NCBI RefSeq assembly: GCF_900110535.1
Contig: NZ_FOJA01000001.1
Location: 2,081,393-2,145,392, forward strand
From: Halobacterium jilantaiense
GTDB lineage: Archaea > Halobacteriota > Halobacteria > Halobacteriales > Halobacteriaceae
DNA: 64,000 nt
Direction: 5' to 3'
The position numbers and the translations under genes are program-made. The notes beneath the pieces are model-generated. The model searched no databases, had not been told where the DNA came from, and was given only the letters and a program-made list of their open reading frames with translations. Of the stretch, positions 1-8,018 are shown one piece after another; the first letter of the stretch is position 1, and each line of letters opens with the position of its first letter.

Positions 1-2
1 CC

Positions 3-926
3 CTCATCGCAGCGCGCTCGCTGCAGGGCACTGGCGACACGCGCACGCCCATGTACGTGAACGCCGTCGCAAACGTCGCGAACATCGTCGGGAGCGTCGG
101 TTTGGGCCTCGGCTACTTCGGGCTCCCCGAACTCGGCGTCCTCGGCGTCGGGCTTGCGACTGCCGCGGGCAACGTCTTCACTGCGCTCGCGCTTATGGCC
201 GCCATCGCGTCGGACGCGACCGAAGCCGGGTTCGCGCGCCCGGCGTCCGCGGTCATCACGAGACAGCTGTTCGTCGTCAGCCTCCCCAAAATCGCGGAGG
301 GGTTGAGTTCCACGCTCGCCGAGTTCCCGTTCAACGCCGTGCTGCTGACGTTCGGCACGAACGTCAACGCGGCCTTCCAAGTCGGGCGGCGGGCCTACCA
401 GCAGGTCACCGGCCCGCTCTCCCGGGGGTACAGCGTCGCCGCGAACGTCGTCGTCGGGCAGGCGCTCGGCGAGGGCGACTCCGAGGGCGCGCGGTACAAC
501 GGCTGGGCGGTCGCCGCGCTCGGCGTTCTCACCGTCGGTCTGGTGGGCGTCCTGCTCGCCGTCTACGCCCGCCCGCTCGTCTCGCTGCTCGACGACACGC
601 CGGCGACGCTCCGGTACGCCGTCCCGTTCGCGCAAGTGTACGGCCTGAGCGCGCCCTTCCTCGCCTCGTTCGTCGCGCTGTCCGGGGCTCTCCAGGGAGC
701 CAGCGAGACCCGCATCCCGCTGCTCGCGCGCGCCACCGGCATGTTCGGGTTCCTCGTCGGGTTCGCGTACGTCGCCGGCGTCGCGCTCGGCTGGGGCGTC
801 ACCGCCGCGTACTGGAGCGTCGTCCTCTCGAACGTCTGGATGGCACTGGTCGTCGCCCTCGGGTTCCACTACAGCGGGTGGGCCGACCGCGCCGCCGGTA
901 TGATGGCCGAACGCGGTAACAGTTGA
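3..926 (+). CDS. MATE family multidrug/Na+ efflux transporter, C-terminal part (5' end outside window)
   Basis: The reading frame is open from the left edge and encodes about 307 residues of a polytopic membrane protein, so the true start lies upstream. The first visible residues (LQGTGDTRTPM) match the conserved QGxGDTRTP loop of MATE exporters. About six further hydrophobic segments follow, including a second QGASETRIP loop, the pseudo-repeat expected in the C-terminal half of this family. MATE proteins export cationic organic compounds in exchange for Na+ or H+; the substrate cannot be read from sequence. The frame ends in TGA about 115 nt before the arsR-like gene, which has its own promoter. 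Confidence 0.9.
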   Translation, partial: LIAARSLQGTGDTRTPMYVNAVANVANIVGSVGLGLGYFGLPELGVLGVGLATAAGNVFTALALMAAIASDATEAGFARPASAVITRQLFVVSLPKIAEGLSSTLAEFPFNAVLLTFGTNVNAAFQVGRRAYQQVTGPLSRGYSVAANVVVGQALGEGDSEGARYNGWAVAALGVLTVGLVGVLLAVYARPLVSLLDDTPATLRYAVPFAQVYGLSAPFLASFVALSGALQGASETRIPLLARATGMFGFLVGFAYVAGVALGWGVTAAYWSVVLSNVWMALVVALGFHYSGWADRAAGMMAERGNS

Positions 927-983
927 ACCACTGCCGAACTCTCGCAGAGAAACATATCGATACGTAGGCGAAGAGAGGGCTCT

Positions 984-998
984 GTAGCGTCTCGCTAC
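984..998. promoter_or_regulatory. Perfect 6-3-6 inverted repeat upstream of arsR, candidate operator
   Basis: GTAGCG-TCT-CGCTAC is a perfect inverted repeat. It lies about 12 nt before an A/T-rich TATA-like stretch (AAATACTT, 1011-1018), which is about 28 nt before the arsR start. The position just upstream of the TATA box of an ArsR-type gene is where a regulator site is expected. No binding data are implied. Confidence 0.45.
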
Positions 999-1042
999 CT
1001 CTACCGGAACAAATACTTGAGCGGCCACTCAACTATACCGCG

Positions 1043-1444
1043 ATGGCAGACGCCACCCAGCGGCTGCGGCGCTACCTCGACGACGAACTCGAGGAGTGCC
1101 GGGACGAAGACGTGGACCAGCGCCTCGACGAGCTGACCGCGCTCGAAACCGCAATCGGCGAAGCGCGCGTCGACGCCGAACTCGACGTGCTGTCGGCGCT
1201 CGCCAGCGAGACCCGGTACTCGCTCGTCCGCGCGCTGGTCGCCGACGGCGACGAACTCTGCGTCTGCGAGCTGGACGCGCTCGTCGACGTCTCCGAGAGC
1301 GGGCTGAGCCACGCGCTCTCTCGGCTGGTCGACGCCGGCCTCGCCGACGCCCGGAAGGACGGCCGCTGGAAGAAGTACCGGGCGACGAACCGCGCGGTCG
1401 CGCTCGTCACCGTCCTCGACGGGAGCGTGACCGTCGATGAGTGA
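1043..1444 (+). CDS. arsR: ArsR-family winged-helix transcriptional regulator
   Basis: 133-residue protein with an acidic N-terminal helical region (residues 1-45) and an ArsR-type winged helix (about 50-125). The segment ALASETRYSLVRAL begins the domain, and the recognition helix region reads VSESGLSHALSRLVDAGLA. ELCVCEL contains the Cys pair that resembles the metal-sensing ELCVCDL motif of ArsR/SmtB proteins. Its 3' end overlaps the ACR3 pump start by 8 nt, so the two are translationally coupled. Inferred role: repressor of the arsenic operon, released by As(III). A perfect inverted repeat lies just upstream. Confidence 0.88.
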   Translation: MADATQRLRRYLDDELEECRDEDVDQRLDELTALETAIGEARVDAELDVLSALASETRYSLVRALVADGDELCVCELDALVDVSESGLSHALSRLVDAGLADARKDGRWKKYRATNRAVALVTVLDGSVTVDE

Positions 1445-2585
1445 GCCCGTCCACGACCACGGCCCGGACTGCGGCTGCGAGGCCTGCGGCGACCCGCGGT
1501 CGATGGACGTCCTCGACAAGTACCTCACCGTCTGGATTCTGGCCGCGATGGCCGCCGGCGTCGCCCTCGGGTTCGCCGCGCCCTCCGTGACAGCCCCCAT
1601 TCAGGACCTCCACCTCGTCGAGGTCGGGCTGATTCTCATGATGTACCCGCCGCTGGCGAAAGCCGACTACTCGCAGCTCCGGACCGTCTTCTCGAACTAC
1701 CGCGTGCTGAGTCTGAGCCTCGTCCAGAACTGGCTCATCGGCCCCACGCTCATGTTCGCGCTCGCCGTCGTCTTCTTCGGTGGCGTCGTCCCCGGGCTGC
1801 CCGCCCGTCCCGAGTACTTCCTCGGGCTCGTGTTCATCGGGATGGCGCGCTGCATCGCGATGGTGCTCGTCTGGAACGAACTCGCCGAGGGTTCCACGGA
1901 GTACGTCACGGGCCTCGTCGCGTTCAACAGCCTCTTCCAGATTCTCACGTACGGCGTCTACGTCTGGCTGTTCGCGCTCGTGCTTCCGCCGCTGCTCGGC
2001 CTCGACTCGCTGGTCACCGGCATCGAGACGTTCGCCATCTCGCCCGGCCAGGTGTTCGAGGCCATCGTCGTCTTCCTCGGCATCCCGTTCGCCGCGGGGT
2101 TCCTCACGCGGTACGTCGGCACGCGCGCGAGGAGCGAGCAGTGGTACGACGACGAGGTCGTCCCCAGAATCGACCCGCTCACGCTGGTCGCGCTGCTGTT
2201 CACCGTCGTCGTGATGTTCGCCACGCAGGGGGGGACCATCGTCGCCGCCCCCGGCGACGTGCTCCTGCTCGCCGTCCCGCTCACGGTCTACTTCGTCGTG
2301 ATGTTCCTCGTGAGCTTCGCGATGGGGCGGGGCGTCGGTGCCGACTACGCCACCACGACCGCCATCGGCTTCACCGCCGCCTCCAACAACTTCGAACTCG
2401 CCATCGCCGTCGCCGTCGCCGTCTTCGGTGTCGGCTCCGGCGTCGCGTTCGCCACCGTCGTCGGCCCCCTCATCGAAGTCCCAGTCCTGCTCGCGCTCGT
2501 GAACGTCGCGCTGTCCTTTCAGGACCGCTTCGACTGGACCGGCCGCGGCGACGGCTCCGCGGACAGCGTTCCCACCGACGACTGA
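1437..2585 (+). CDS. arsB: ACR3-family arsenite efflux permease
   Basis: 382 residues with about ten hydrophobic segments. The N-terminus carries a short His/Cys-rich patch (HDHGPDCGCEACGD, about residues 5-18) before the first membrane helix. VGLILMMYPPLAKADY and the GMARCIAMVLVWNEL segment (with the Cys that binds As(III) in the family) are typical of ACR3 rather than the unrelated ArsB family. ACR3 exports arsenite at the cytoplasmic membrane. The gene overlaps arsR by 8 nt and is followed by arsC material. The Cys/His-rich tail is an extra that might help metal delivery (inference). Confidence 0.9.
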   Translation: MSEPVHDHGPDCGCEACGDPRSMDVLDKYLTVWILAAMAAGVALGFAAPSVTAPIQDLHLVEVGLILMMYPPLAKADYSQLRTVFSNYRVLSLSLVQNWLIGPTLMFALAVVFFGGVVPGLPARPEYFLGLVFIGMARCIAMVLVWNELAEGSTEYVTGLVAFNSLFQILTYGVYVWLFALVLPPLLGLDSLVTGIETFAISPGQVFEAIVVFLGIPFAAGFLTRYVGTRARSEQWYDDEVVPRIDPLTLVALLFTVVVMFATQGGTIVAAPGDVLLLAVPLTVYFVVMFLVSFAMGRGVGADYATTTAIGFTAASNNFELAIAVAVAVFGVGSGVAFATVVGPLIEVPVLLALVNVALSFQDRFDWTGRGDGSADSVPTDD

Positions 2586-2596
2586 CCACCCAACTC

Positions 2597-2698
2597 ATGC
2601 CCACAACCACCACCACGCTCGCGTTCGTCTGCGTGCAGAACTCCGTCTCACCTGCGGCGCGACGTGCGCTGCACGCCGCTCGGGCGGTGGTCGCGTGA
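2597..2698 (+). pseudogene. Truncated duplicate of the arsC 5' end
   Basis: A 33-codon frame starts ATG at 2597 and encodes MPTTTTTLAFVCVQN, the expected arsenate reductase N-terminus up to the phosphate loop. It then diverges (SVSPAARRALH) and stops. The same LAFVCVQN start recurs in the intact gene that begins at 2695. The stop of this fragment overlaps the GTG start of the intact gene by 4 nt (GTGA). It looks like the original 5' end of arsC cut off by an insertion that also duplicated the target. Confidence 0.7.
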
Positions 2699-2730
2699 CC
2701 ACTACCCTCGCGTTCGTCTGCGTGCAGAAC
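2618..2730 (+). repeat. 24-bp perfect direct repeat flanking a 65-bp palindrome-bearing block in arsC
   Basis: CTCGCGTTCGTCTGCGTGCA plus four further bases (24 nt) is identical at 2618-2641 and 2707-2730. The 65 nt between the copies holds the inverted repeats CGTGC-GCT-GCACG (with GCGG/CCGC outside) and GTGGTC-GCGT-GACCAC (2687-2702). The period is 89 nt, so the reading frame is not kept; the downstream copy restarts at GTG 2695. Confidence 0.8.
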
Positions 2731-3129
2731 GCTGGCCGCTCCCAGATGGCCGCCGTCTTCGCCGAGCGCGAAGCCGAACGCCGCGGCCTCGGCGACCGGG
2801 TGGAGGTGCTCACGGGCGGCACCCGCCCCGCCGACAGCGTCCACGACGCGGTCCGCGACGCGATGGCCGACGCCGGATTCGACCTCTCGGACCGCCAGCC
2901 GCGCGAAGTCGACCGCGAAACGCTCGGGAACTGCGACTACGTCGCGACGATGGGGTGCTCGACGCTCGACCTCGGAGCCGTCGCTGGGGTCGACGTTCGC
3001 GACTGGGCGCTCGCCGACCCCGACGGAGCCGACGCCGAGACGGTCCGGGAGATACGCGACGAGGTCGAACGCCGGGTCGTCGCGCTGTTCGACGAACTAG
3101 CGCGGGCGGAGACCGAACGCGGCCGGTAG
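2695..3129 (+). CDS. arsC: ArsC-type arsenate reductase of the low-molecular-weight phosphatase family
   Basis: 144 residues. CVQNAGRS near the N-terminus is the CX5R phosphate-binding loop, with the catalytic Cys at about residue 10. A later segment with GNCDYVATMGCSTLDL and a DWALADPDG motif corresponds to the family's DP loop. The enzyme would reduce arsenate to arsenite for export by the upstream ACR3 pump. The GTG start is chosen because it overlaps the preceding fragment's stop (GTGA) and puts the P-loop at the normal distance. The upstream duplicate suggests the present start was acquired after an insertion. Confidence 0.85.
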   Translation: MTTTLAFVCVQNAGRSQMAAVFAEREAERRGLGDRVEVLTGGTRPADSVHDAVRDAMADAGFDLSDRQPREVDRETLGNCDYVATMGCSTLDLGAVAGVDVRDWALADPDGADAETVREIRDEVERRVVALFDELARAETERGR

Positions 3130-3243
3130 GCTGCCGCACCCGCCGAGAGATACGTTTCGACCAGCGCGGCGGCGTGGCTGTCGAGTCCGGTGTACTGGCC
3201 GGTTCCGGGCTACTGGTCGGACGTGTCCACACCGGCACGACCG

Positions 3244-3444
3244 CTATGACGCGACGCCTTCGACCGCACTGCTCGCGAATAGAACGAACGAGAGCGCAGG
3301 ATGTTCCTCGGGGGCCGCGTCGAAGACGGTCGAGCCGTCGGTCTCTCCCACGTCGGAGTCGGTGACGACACAGCCGGCAGCCCGCTGCCGGCGTCGTTCC
3401 CGCGTGTCGTCGACGTGGCGGGCGTTGGTCGTGTTCTCTGACAT
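3244..3444 (-). CDS. Small acidic hypothetical protein
   Basis: 66-residue frame beginning MSENTTNARHVDDTRERR, with strong G/C third positions and an acidic middle (TDSDVGETDGSTVF), both as expected of real haloarchaeal genes. No signal peptide or known domain is recognised. An A/T island at 3484-3497, including a TTTTTAC stretch on this strand, lies about 45 nt before the ATG and could be the promoter, giving a leader of about 20 nt. No homologue is recognised, so a chance frame cannot be excluded. Confidence 0.45.
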   Translation of the reverse strand: MSENTTNARHVDDTRERRRQRAAGCVVTDSDVGETDGSTVFDAAPEEHPALSFVLFASSAVEGVAS

Positions 3445-3483
3445 GCTCGGGCTTGCGCCCACGTCATGTCGCGTAATCTCGTA

Positions 3484-3497
3484 GTAAAAATTTTTAC
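3484..3497. promoter_or_regulatory. 14-bp perfect A/T palindrome, candidate promoter/operator
   Basis: GTAAAAATTTTTAC is a perfect palindrome and the only strong A/T island between the DUF418 gene and the small ORF at 3244-3444. On the minus strand it could supply the TATA box of that ORF. The two halves are identical, so a regulator could bind over the TATA box. Transcription termination of the DUF418 gene is an alternative use. Confidence 0.4.
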
Positions 3498-3666
3498 ATG
3501 GATTGGCGGCCGCCCCTCCCGTTCGTCCAGCGCTGCGTCGACCAGCCGCTGTCGACACGGGTCTCGTGCCGCCCACTCGGCCAGTAGTGCGCTGGACAGT
3601 TCGGGCTCCGGAACGGCGCGCTCGCCGTCGACTGAGCCCGGTCGAGCGTGACTGACGGTGGAGAAA

Positions 3667-4884
3667 TCAGGCGTTCTCGGCGGTGTCTACTCGCATCGTG
3701 GGGAGCGTCCGGTAGGTGAGCGCGCGCCAGAGCCACTCCAGGGGACCGTACCGGAAGTACCGCAGCCAGAGCACCGAGAGGGGGACCTGGACCGCCCAGA
3801 TGGCGACGACGACGCCGAGGGCCTCGACGCGGGAGACGCGGCCGAACAGGCCGAGGCCGTGGCCGTAGAAGATGCTGGTGGCGACAACGGTCTGGAAGAT
3901 GTAGTTGCTGAACGCGGTGCGGCCGACGGCCGCCAGCCAGCGCGTCGCGGTGCCGTCCGGACGCCACGACGCCCACAGCATCACGAGACCGAGGTACGCG
4001 CCGGCGAGCGGGATGCTCCCCCAGTAGTTGAACTGGTGCCAGTACAGGGAGGCCGAGGCCGCCCAGCCGCTGGCCTCGATGTACCAGAGGCCGGCGAGGA
4101 TGGCGGCGAGACCGACGGTGCCACCGACGGCGGCGAGCCGCCGGTAGAAGCCCCTCGACCGCTCGTTCGTGATGACGCCGGTCTCGAACAGCGCCATCCC
4201 GTACAGCATCAGGCCGGCCGTCCGCCAGCTCGTGGAGGCGACGTAGCCCGAAGTCTGCCGGAAGAACGACGTGTCGACGCGGTGGCTCATCTGGCCGAGC
4301 CAGCCGCTCCGGTAGGCCTCGATTTCGGCCCGGAGCGCCGACTGGTCGGGCTGCCAGGAGGCCGCGAGCGCGGCCGGGTCGACGGCGAGCGCGGACAGCA
4401 CCTCCAGCGCCGACGGAATCAGGAGGAGCGCGGTGCCGACCATCGCGAGCTTCCGGGGCTCCCAGTCGCGGGCGAAGACGACGAACAGCGCGGTGACGCC
4501 GTACGCGACGAGGATGTCGCCGTACCAGAGCAGGTAGGCGTGTGCGAGCCCGAACGCGACGAGCCACAGCGACCGGCGGGTGTGGAGGGCGACGGCGTTG
4601 TCGCCGTCGCGCTCGCGGTTCCGCGTGAACAGCGCGACGCCGGCCCCGAACAGCAGCGTGAACAGCGTGATGAACTTCTGTTTCACGAGGACGTGGCCGG
4701 CGAGCCACGCCCAGTAGTTCGCGCCCGAGAAGTCGCCGTACGCGGTGGGGTTGAACAGCACGACTTCGGGCATCGAGAACACCCGGACGTTGATGACGAG
4801 GATGCCGAGGAGCGCGAACCCGCGGAGCGCGTCGAGGCCGACGATGCGCTCCGAGGGCGGAGTCGGGCTTCGTTCACCGCTCAT
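3667..4884 (-). CDS. DUF418-domain (YeiB-like) polytopic membrane protein
   Basis: 405 residues and about ten hydrophobic segments. The N-terminal RIVGLDALRGFALLGILVIN is the hallmark opening of DUF418/YeiB and related acyltransferase-like membrane proteins. FITLFTLLFGAGVALF and the C-terminal FSNYIFQTVVATSIFYG and GPLEWLWRALTY segments complete the DUF418 pattern. The biochemical role of the family is not established; transport or membrane-lipid acyl transfer has been suggested. It is monocistronic, with flanking gaps of about 220 bp on both sides. Confidence 0.85.
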   Translation of the reverse strand: MSGERSPTPPSERIVGLDALRGFALLGILVINVRVFSMPEVVLFNPTAYGDFSGANYWAWLAGHVLVKQKFITLFTLLFGAGVALFTRNRERDGDNAVALHTRRSLWLVAFGLAHAYLLWYGDILVAYGVTALFVVFARDWEPRKLAMVGTALLLIPSALEVLSALAVDPAALAASWQPDQSALRAEIEAYRSGWLGQMSHRVDTSFFRQTSGYVASTSWRTAGLMLYGMALFETGVITNERSRGFYRRLAAVGGTVGLAAILAGLWYIEASGWAASASLYWHQFNYWGSIPLAGAYLGLVMLWASWRPDGTATRWLAAVGRTAFSNYIFQTVVATSIFYGHGLGLFGRVSRVEALGVVVAIWAVQVPLSVLWLRYFRYGPLEWLWRALTYRTLPTMRVDTAENA

Positions 4885-5053
4885 CGACCCACCTCTCTGC
4901 GGCCGTCGGGTGCCGTCTGTCTCCGTGGTTCCCTCGGTCGACCATCACTGTTCACCTCGTGGCGTACCGGACACAAAGGTGTGGGTTCGCGGCCGCGCCG
5001 GCGCGGCGTGGCGGTCCCGGGACTCGGGCTGCTCCGAGCGGCGTTAAGCCGCC

Positions 5054-5069
5054 GCTATCCGAAGATAGC
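5054..5069. promoter_or_regulatory. GCTATC-CGAA-GATAGC inverted repeat near a TATA-like box
   Basis: A perfect 6-4-6 inverted repeat sits between a GCGTTAAGCC box and a GTATAG box, about 40 nt before the ATG of the small gene at 5109. It is a candidate regulator site for that gene. Confidence 0.3.
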
Positions 5070-5108
5070 CGACGTATAGCCAAGTCACCGTGCTCGGTGT
5101 GTCCGGCC

Positions 5109-5435
5109 ATGTCGACTAGCGAGGAGAGTCCGGCGGAGACGCTGGCGGACCTGCGGATGCTGGAACGCCTGCGTTTCGAGGTCGCGGACGAACAGTTCGA
5201 GGGGTACTCGCACCGCAAGCAGGTCGACGACGGCCGCATGTGGGTGGTGGTTCAGACGGAGGGCGACCGCGTGTTCCGCATCGAGACGCAGTGGGCGAAC
5301 GGCTGGCTGGAGCCGCTGGTCGACGAGTACGACGGCAGCGACGACTCCGTGGAGCCCGTCGGGAATCTCTCGGCCGTGGAGGCGCTGGGGTACACGCGTG
5401 ACGAGCGTGAGCGCGGCGCAGACGAGGCCCACTGA
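5109..5435 (+). CDS. Conserved-looking small hypothetical protein (108 aa)
   Basis: 108 residues, starting at the ATG of MSTSEESPAETLADLRMLERL; the frame is open further upstream but has poorer codon character there. The N-terminal helix is followed by an apparent antiparallel beta region (GRMWVVVQTEGDRVFRIETQW, quoted in part as GRMWVVV and RVFRIETQW) and an acidic C-terminus. No membrane helix, signal or known catalytic motif is visible and no function is assigned. It lies alone upstream of the thermosome gene on the same strand, with about 190 nt and a separate thermosome promoter between them. Confidence 0.7.
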   Translation: MSTSEESPAETLADLRMLERLRFEVADEQFEGYSHRKQVDDGRMWVVVQTEGDRVFRIETQWANGWLEPLVDEYDGSDDSVEPVGNLSAVEALGYTRDERERGADEAH

Positions 5436-5590
5436 CGGCTCGACCACCGATTCTAGTACTTAAACGCCTTCCCCCGGGCCATGGCTCGTGTGAACGACTA
5501 ACACAACAATCCCCGGCGTCAGTGTCCTTGCCTGCGGTACGGCGGCGACTCGGTCTGTCGGCTTCCCGGCAATCTCGTCGCAAAACACAT

Positions 5591-5600
5591 ACTTTTATAT
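5591..5600 (+). promoter_or_regulatory. TATA box of the thermosome gene
   Basis: ACTTTTATAT lies 28-37 nt before the ATG at 5628, the normal distance for a leaderless haloarchaeal transcript. This supports the 5628 start over the in-frame ATG at 5604, which would lie inside the promoter-to-start interval. Confidence 0.75.
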
Positions 5601-5627
5601 AGAATGGCAATCAATGTATCTATCACA

Positions 5628-7292
5628 ATGGCTCAGCAACAGCGAATGCAGGGGCAGCCGATGATCATCATGGGCGACGACGCGCAGCGCGTGAAAGACC
5701 GCGACGCCCAGGAACACAACATCTCGGCCGCCCGTGCGGTCGCAGACGCGGTACGCTCCACGCTCGGCCCGAAGGGCATGGACAAGATGCTCGTCTCCTC
5801 GATGGGCGACGTCACCGTCACCAACGACGGCGTCACCATCCTCCAGGAGATGGACATCGACAACCCGACCGCGGAGATGATCGTGGAAGTCGCCGAGACC
5901 CAGGAAGACGAGGCCGGCGACGGCACCACGACCGCGGTCGCCATCGCGGGCGAACTCCTGAAGAACGCCCAGAACCTCCTCGAACGCGACATCCACCCGA
6001 CGGCCATCATCAAGGGCTACAACCTCGCCGCCGAGCAGGCCCGCGAGGAAGTCGACAACGTCGCCGTCGACGTCGACCCCGACGACGAGGACCTCATCCG
6101 TAGCGTCGCCGAGACCTCGATGACCGGCAAGGGCGCGGAACTCGACAAGGAGCTGCTCTCCGGCATCATCTACGACGCCATCAATCAGGTCTCCGTCGAC
6201 ACCGACGAGGGCGGCATCGTCGTCGACGCGGCGAACATCAACATCGAGACCCAGACCGGTCGCGGCGTCGGCGAGAGCCAGCTGCTCCGCGGCGCGGCCA
6301 TCAGCAAGGACCCCGTCCACGACCAGATGCCCAGCGCGGTCGAGGACGCCAGCATCCTCCTCCTGAACGAGGCCATCGAAGTCGAGGAGGCAGAGGCCGA
6401 CACCTCCGTCAACATCGAGAGCCCCGACCAGCTCCAGTCCTTCCTCGACCAGGAGGAGAAGCAGCTCAAGCAGAAGGTCCAGCAGATCGTCGACACGGGC
6501 GCGGACGTCGTCTTCTGCCAGAAGGGCATCGACGACATGGCCCAGCACTACCTCGCGAAGGAGGGTATCCTCGCGGTCCGCCGCACCAAGAAGTCCGACA
6601 TCGAGTTCCTCACGAACGTGCTTGGCGCGTCCGTCGTCACGGACCTCGACGCGGCGTCCAGCGACGACGTCGTCTCCGGCTCCGTCACTCGCGACGAGGA
6701 GGACGAGCTGTTCTACGTCGAGGGTGCCAGCGACGACGCCCACGGCGTCACCATCCTCCTGCGCGGCTCCACCGACCACGTCGTCGACGAGCTCGAACGC
6801 GGCGTCTCCGACGCGCTCGACGTGTCCGCGCAGACGCTCTCGGACGGCCGCGTCCTCCCCGGTGGCGGTGCCACCGAGGTCGAGGTCGCCGACCGACTCC
6901 GTGACTTCGCGGACTCCGTCGAGGGCCGCGAGCAGCTCGCCGTCGAGGCGTTCGCCGACTCCCTGGAGCTCGTGCCTCGCGTCCTCGCCGAGAACGCGGG
7001 CCTGGACTCCATCGACACGCTCGTCGACCTGCGCTCCGCCCACGAGAGCGGCGAGGAGCGCACCGGCCTGAACGTCCTTTCCGGCGACCTCGAGGACACC
7101 TTCGAGGCCGGCGTCGTCGAGCCCGCGCACGCCAAGGAGCAGGCGGTCACGTCTGCCTCCGAGGCCGCGAACCTCGTGCTCAAAATCGACGACATCATCT
7201 CCGCCGGCGACCTCTCCACCGACAAGGGTGACGACGAGGGCGGTGCCGGCGGCATGGGTGGCATGGGCGGCGGCATGGGCGGCATGATGTAA
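5628..7292 (+). CDS. thsA: Thermosome (group II chaperonin) subunit
   Basis: 554 residues, the usual thermosome length. The N-terminus [19 protein letters not shown] and the ATP-site motifs [10 protein letters not shown] and [10 protein letters not shown] are clear, and [10 protein letters not shown] is present in the C-terminal equatorial half. The protein ends in a Gly/Met-rich tail ([14 protein letters not shown]), the disordered tail inside the chaperonin cavity. The sequence closely resembles the Halobacterium subunit as I remember it. It forms a cytosolic double-ring ATP-driven folding machine. A strong TATA box at 5591-5600 suggests high, possibly heat-induced, leaderless expression. 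Confidence 0.97.
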   Translation: MAQQQRMQGQPMIIMGDDAQRVKDRDAQEHNISAARAVADAVRSTLGPKGMDKMLVSSMGDVTVTNDGVTILQEMDIDNPTAEMIVEVAETQEDEAGDGTTTAVAIAGELLKNAQNLLERDIHPTAIIKGYNLAAEQAREEVDNVAVDVDPDDEDLIRSVAETSMTGKGAELDKELLSGIIYDAINQVSVDTDEGGIVVDAANINIETQTGRGVGESQLLRGAAISKDPVHDQMPSAVEDASILLLNEAIEVEEAEADTSVNIESPDQLQSFLDQEEKQLKQKVQQIVDTGADVVFCQKGIDDMAQHYLAKEGILAVRRTKKSDIEFLTNVLGASVVTDLDAASSDDVVSGSVTRDEEDELFYVEGASDDAHGVTILLRGSTDHVVDELERGVSDALDVSAQTLSDGRVLPGGGATEVEVADRLRDFADSVEGREQLAVEAFADSLELVPRVLAENAGLDSIDTLVDLRSAHESGEERTGLNVLSGDLEDTFEAGVVEPAHAKEQAVTSASEAANLVLKIDDIISAGDLSTDKGDDEGGAGGMGGMGGGMGGMM

Positions 7293-7433
7293 GCTCGGGC
7301 ACAGCCTAGCTTCCAGCACCCACCGAATTCGCCGTCGCACCGCTCGTCCGACCGATTTGCCGACTTCTTTCGACGCTCGTCGCGCAGCCGCTGCTGTGCG
7401 TTCCGTGTCGCGTGGAGAATCCGCGGCCCGTTA

Positions 7434-7892
7434 CTACTCGTCGACGTCGAGTTCGAACTGCTCGTTCTCGGCGGCGGCGTTCAGGACGACGCTCGTGTTG
7501 GACTCGTTGATGTCGGCGTCGGACAGCAGTTCCTTGATGAGCGCGTTCATGTCGTCGGTGTCCTGAAACTTCCCGACGGCGACGACGTCGTAGTCGCCGG
7601 TGACCTCGTAGACGGAGACCATCTGTTTGTGGCCGCGGAGCCGGTCCGTGATGTCGGGGAGGGCGTCACCGTCGACTTTGAGCTGGAGGATTGCGGTGAC
7701 GTCGAACCCGAGTCGCTCGTAGTCGACGACGGGCGTGTAGCCGTCGACGACGCCCTCGTCTTCGAGGGTCTGGAGGTGGTTCGAGACGGTGGTGACCGAG
7801 ACGTCGAGGTCGTCCGCGAGACTCCGGAGGCTCGCGCGACCGTCGCCGAGTAGTTCGTTGACCAGTTTCACGTCGAGGTTCTCGTAGGTCAT
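7434..7892 (-). CDS. lrp: Lrp/AsnC-family transcriptional regulator
   Basis: 152 residues. The N-terminal winged helix-turn-helix (about 1-55) includes [20 protein letters not shown]. The C-terminal RAM/ligand-binding domain (about 65-140) includes [35 protein letters not shown] is taken as the start because TATA-like CTTCTATACC sits about 26 nt upstream, giving a leaderless message. It is divergent from glnA with about 125 nt between starts, so control of glutamine synthetase and of itself is the natural inference. An inverted repeat (GAAGT...ACTTC) overlaps its promoter. Confidence 0.92.
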   Translation of the reverse strand: MTYENLDVKLVNELLGDGRASLRSLADDLDVSVTTVSNHLQTLEDEGVVDGYTPVVDYERLGFDVTAILQLKVDGDALPDITDRLRGHKQMVSVYEVTGDYDVVAVGKFQDTDDMNALIKELLSDADINESNTSVVLNAAAENEQFELDVDE

Positions 7893-7913
7893 ACACCACG
7901 CTACCGACTCCAC

Positions 7914-7941
7914 GGTATAGAAGTTTACGAACGTCCACTTC
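7914..7941. promoter_or_regulatory. lrp promoter with overlapping GAAGT-N12-ACTTC inverted repeat
   Basis: On the minus strand CTTCTATACC (plus 7914-7923) is a TATA box about 26 nt before the lrp ATG. GAAGT at 7920-7924 and ACTTC at 7937-7941 form an inverted repeat with a 12-nt spacer covering the BRE/TATA side. This is the position expected of an autoregulatory Lrp site. Confidence 0.4.
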
Positions 7942-8018
7942 TCTATCCTTCTGGCTCTACTTACACCGAGCGATACTCATTTAGTGATGGAAGTAGACCA
8001 CTCTTACCGTAGATAGAG

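Noticed and set aside
5604-5627. Upstream in-frame ATG of the thermosome gene
   Set aside because: It lies only 4 nt after the TATA box, too close for a transcript start to include it; the 5628 ATG has the family N-terminus.
5595-7340. 581-codon minus-strand frame opposite the thermosome
   Set aside because: Antisense shadow of a highly conserved chaperonin gene; the Val/Leu/Asp-rich repeats follow from the complement of its codons.
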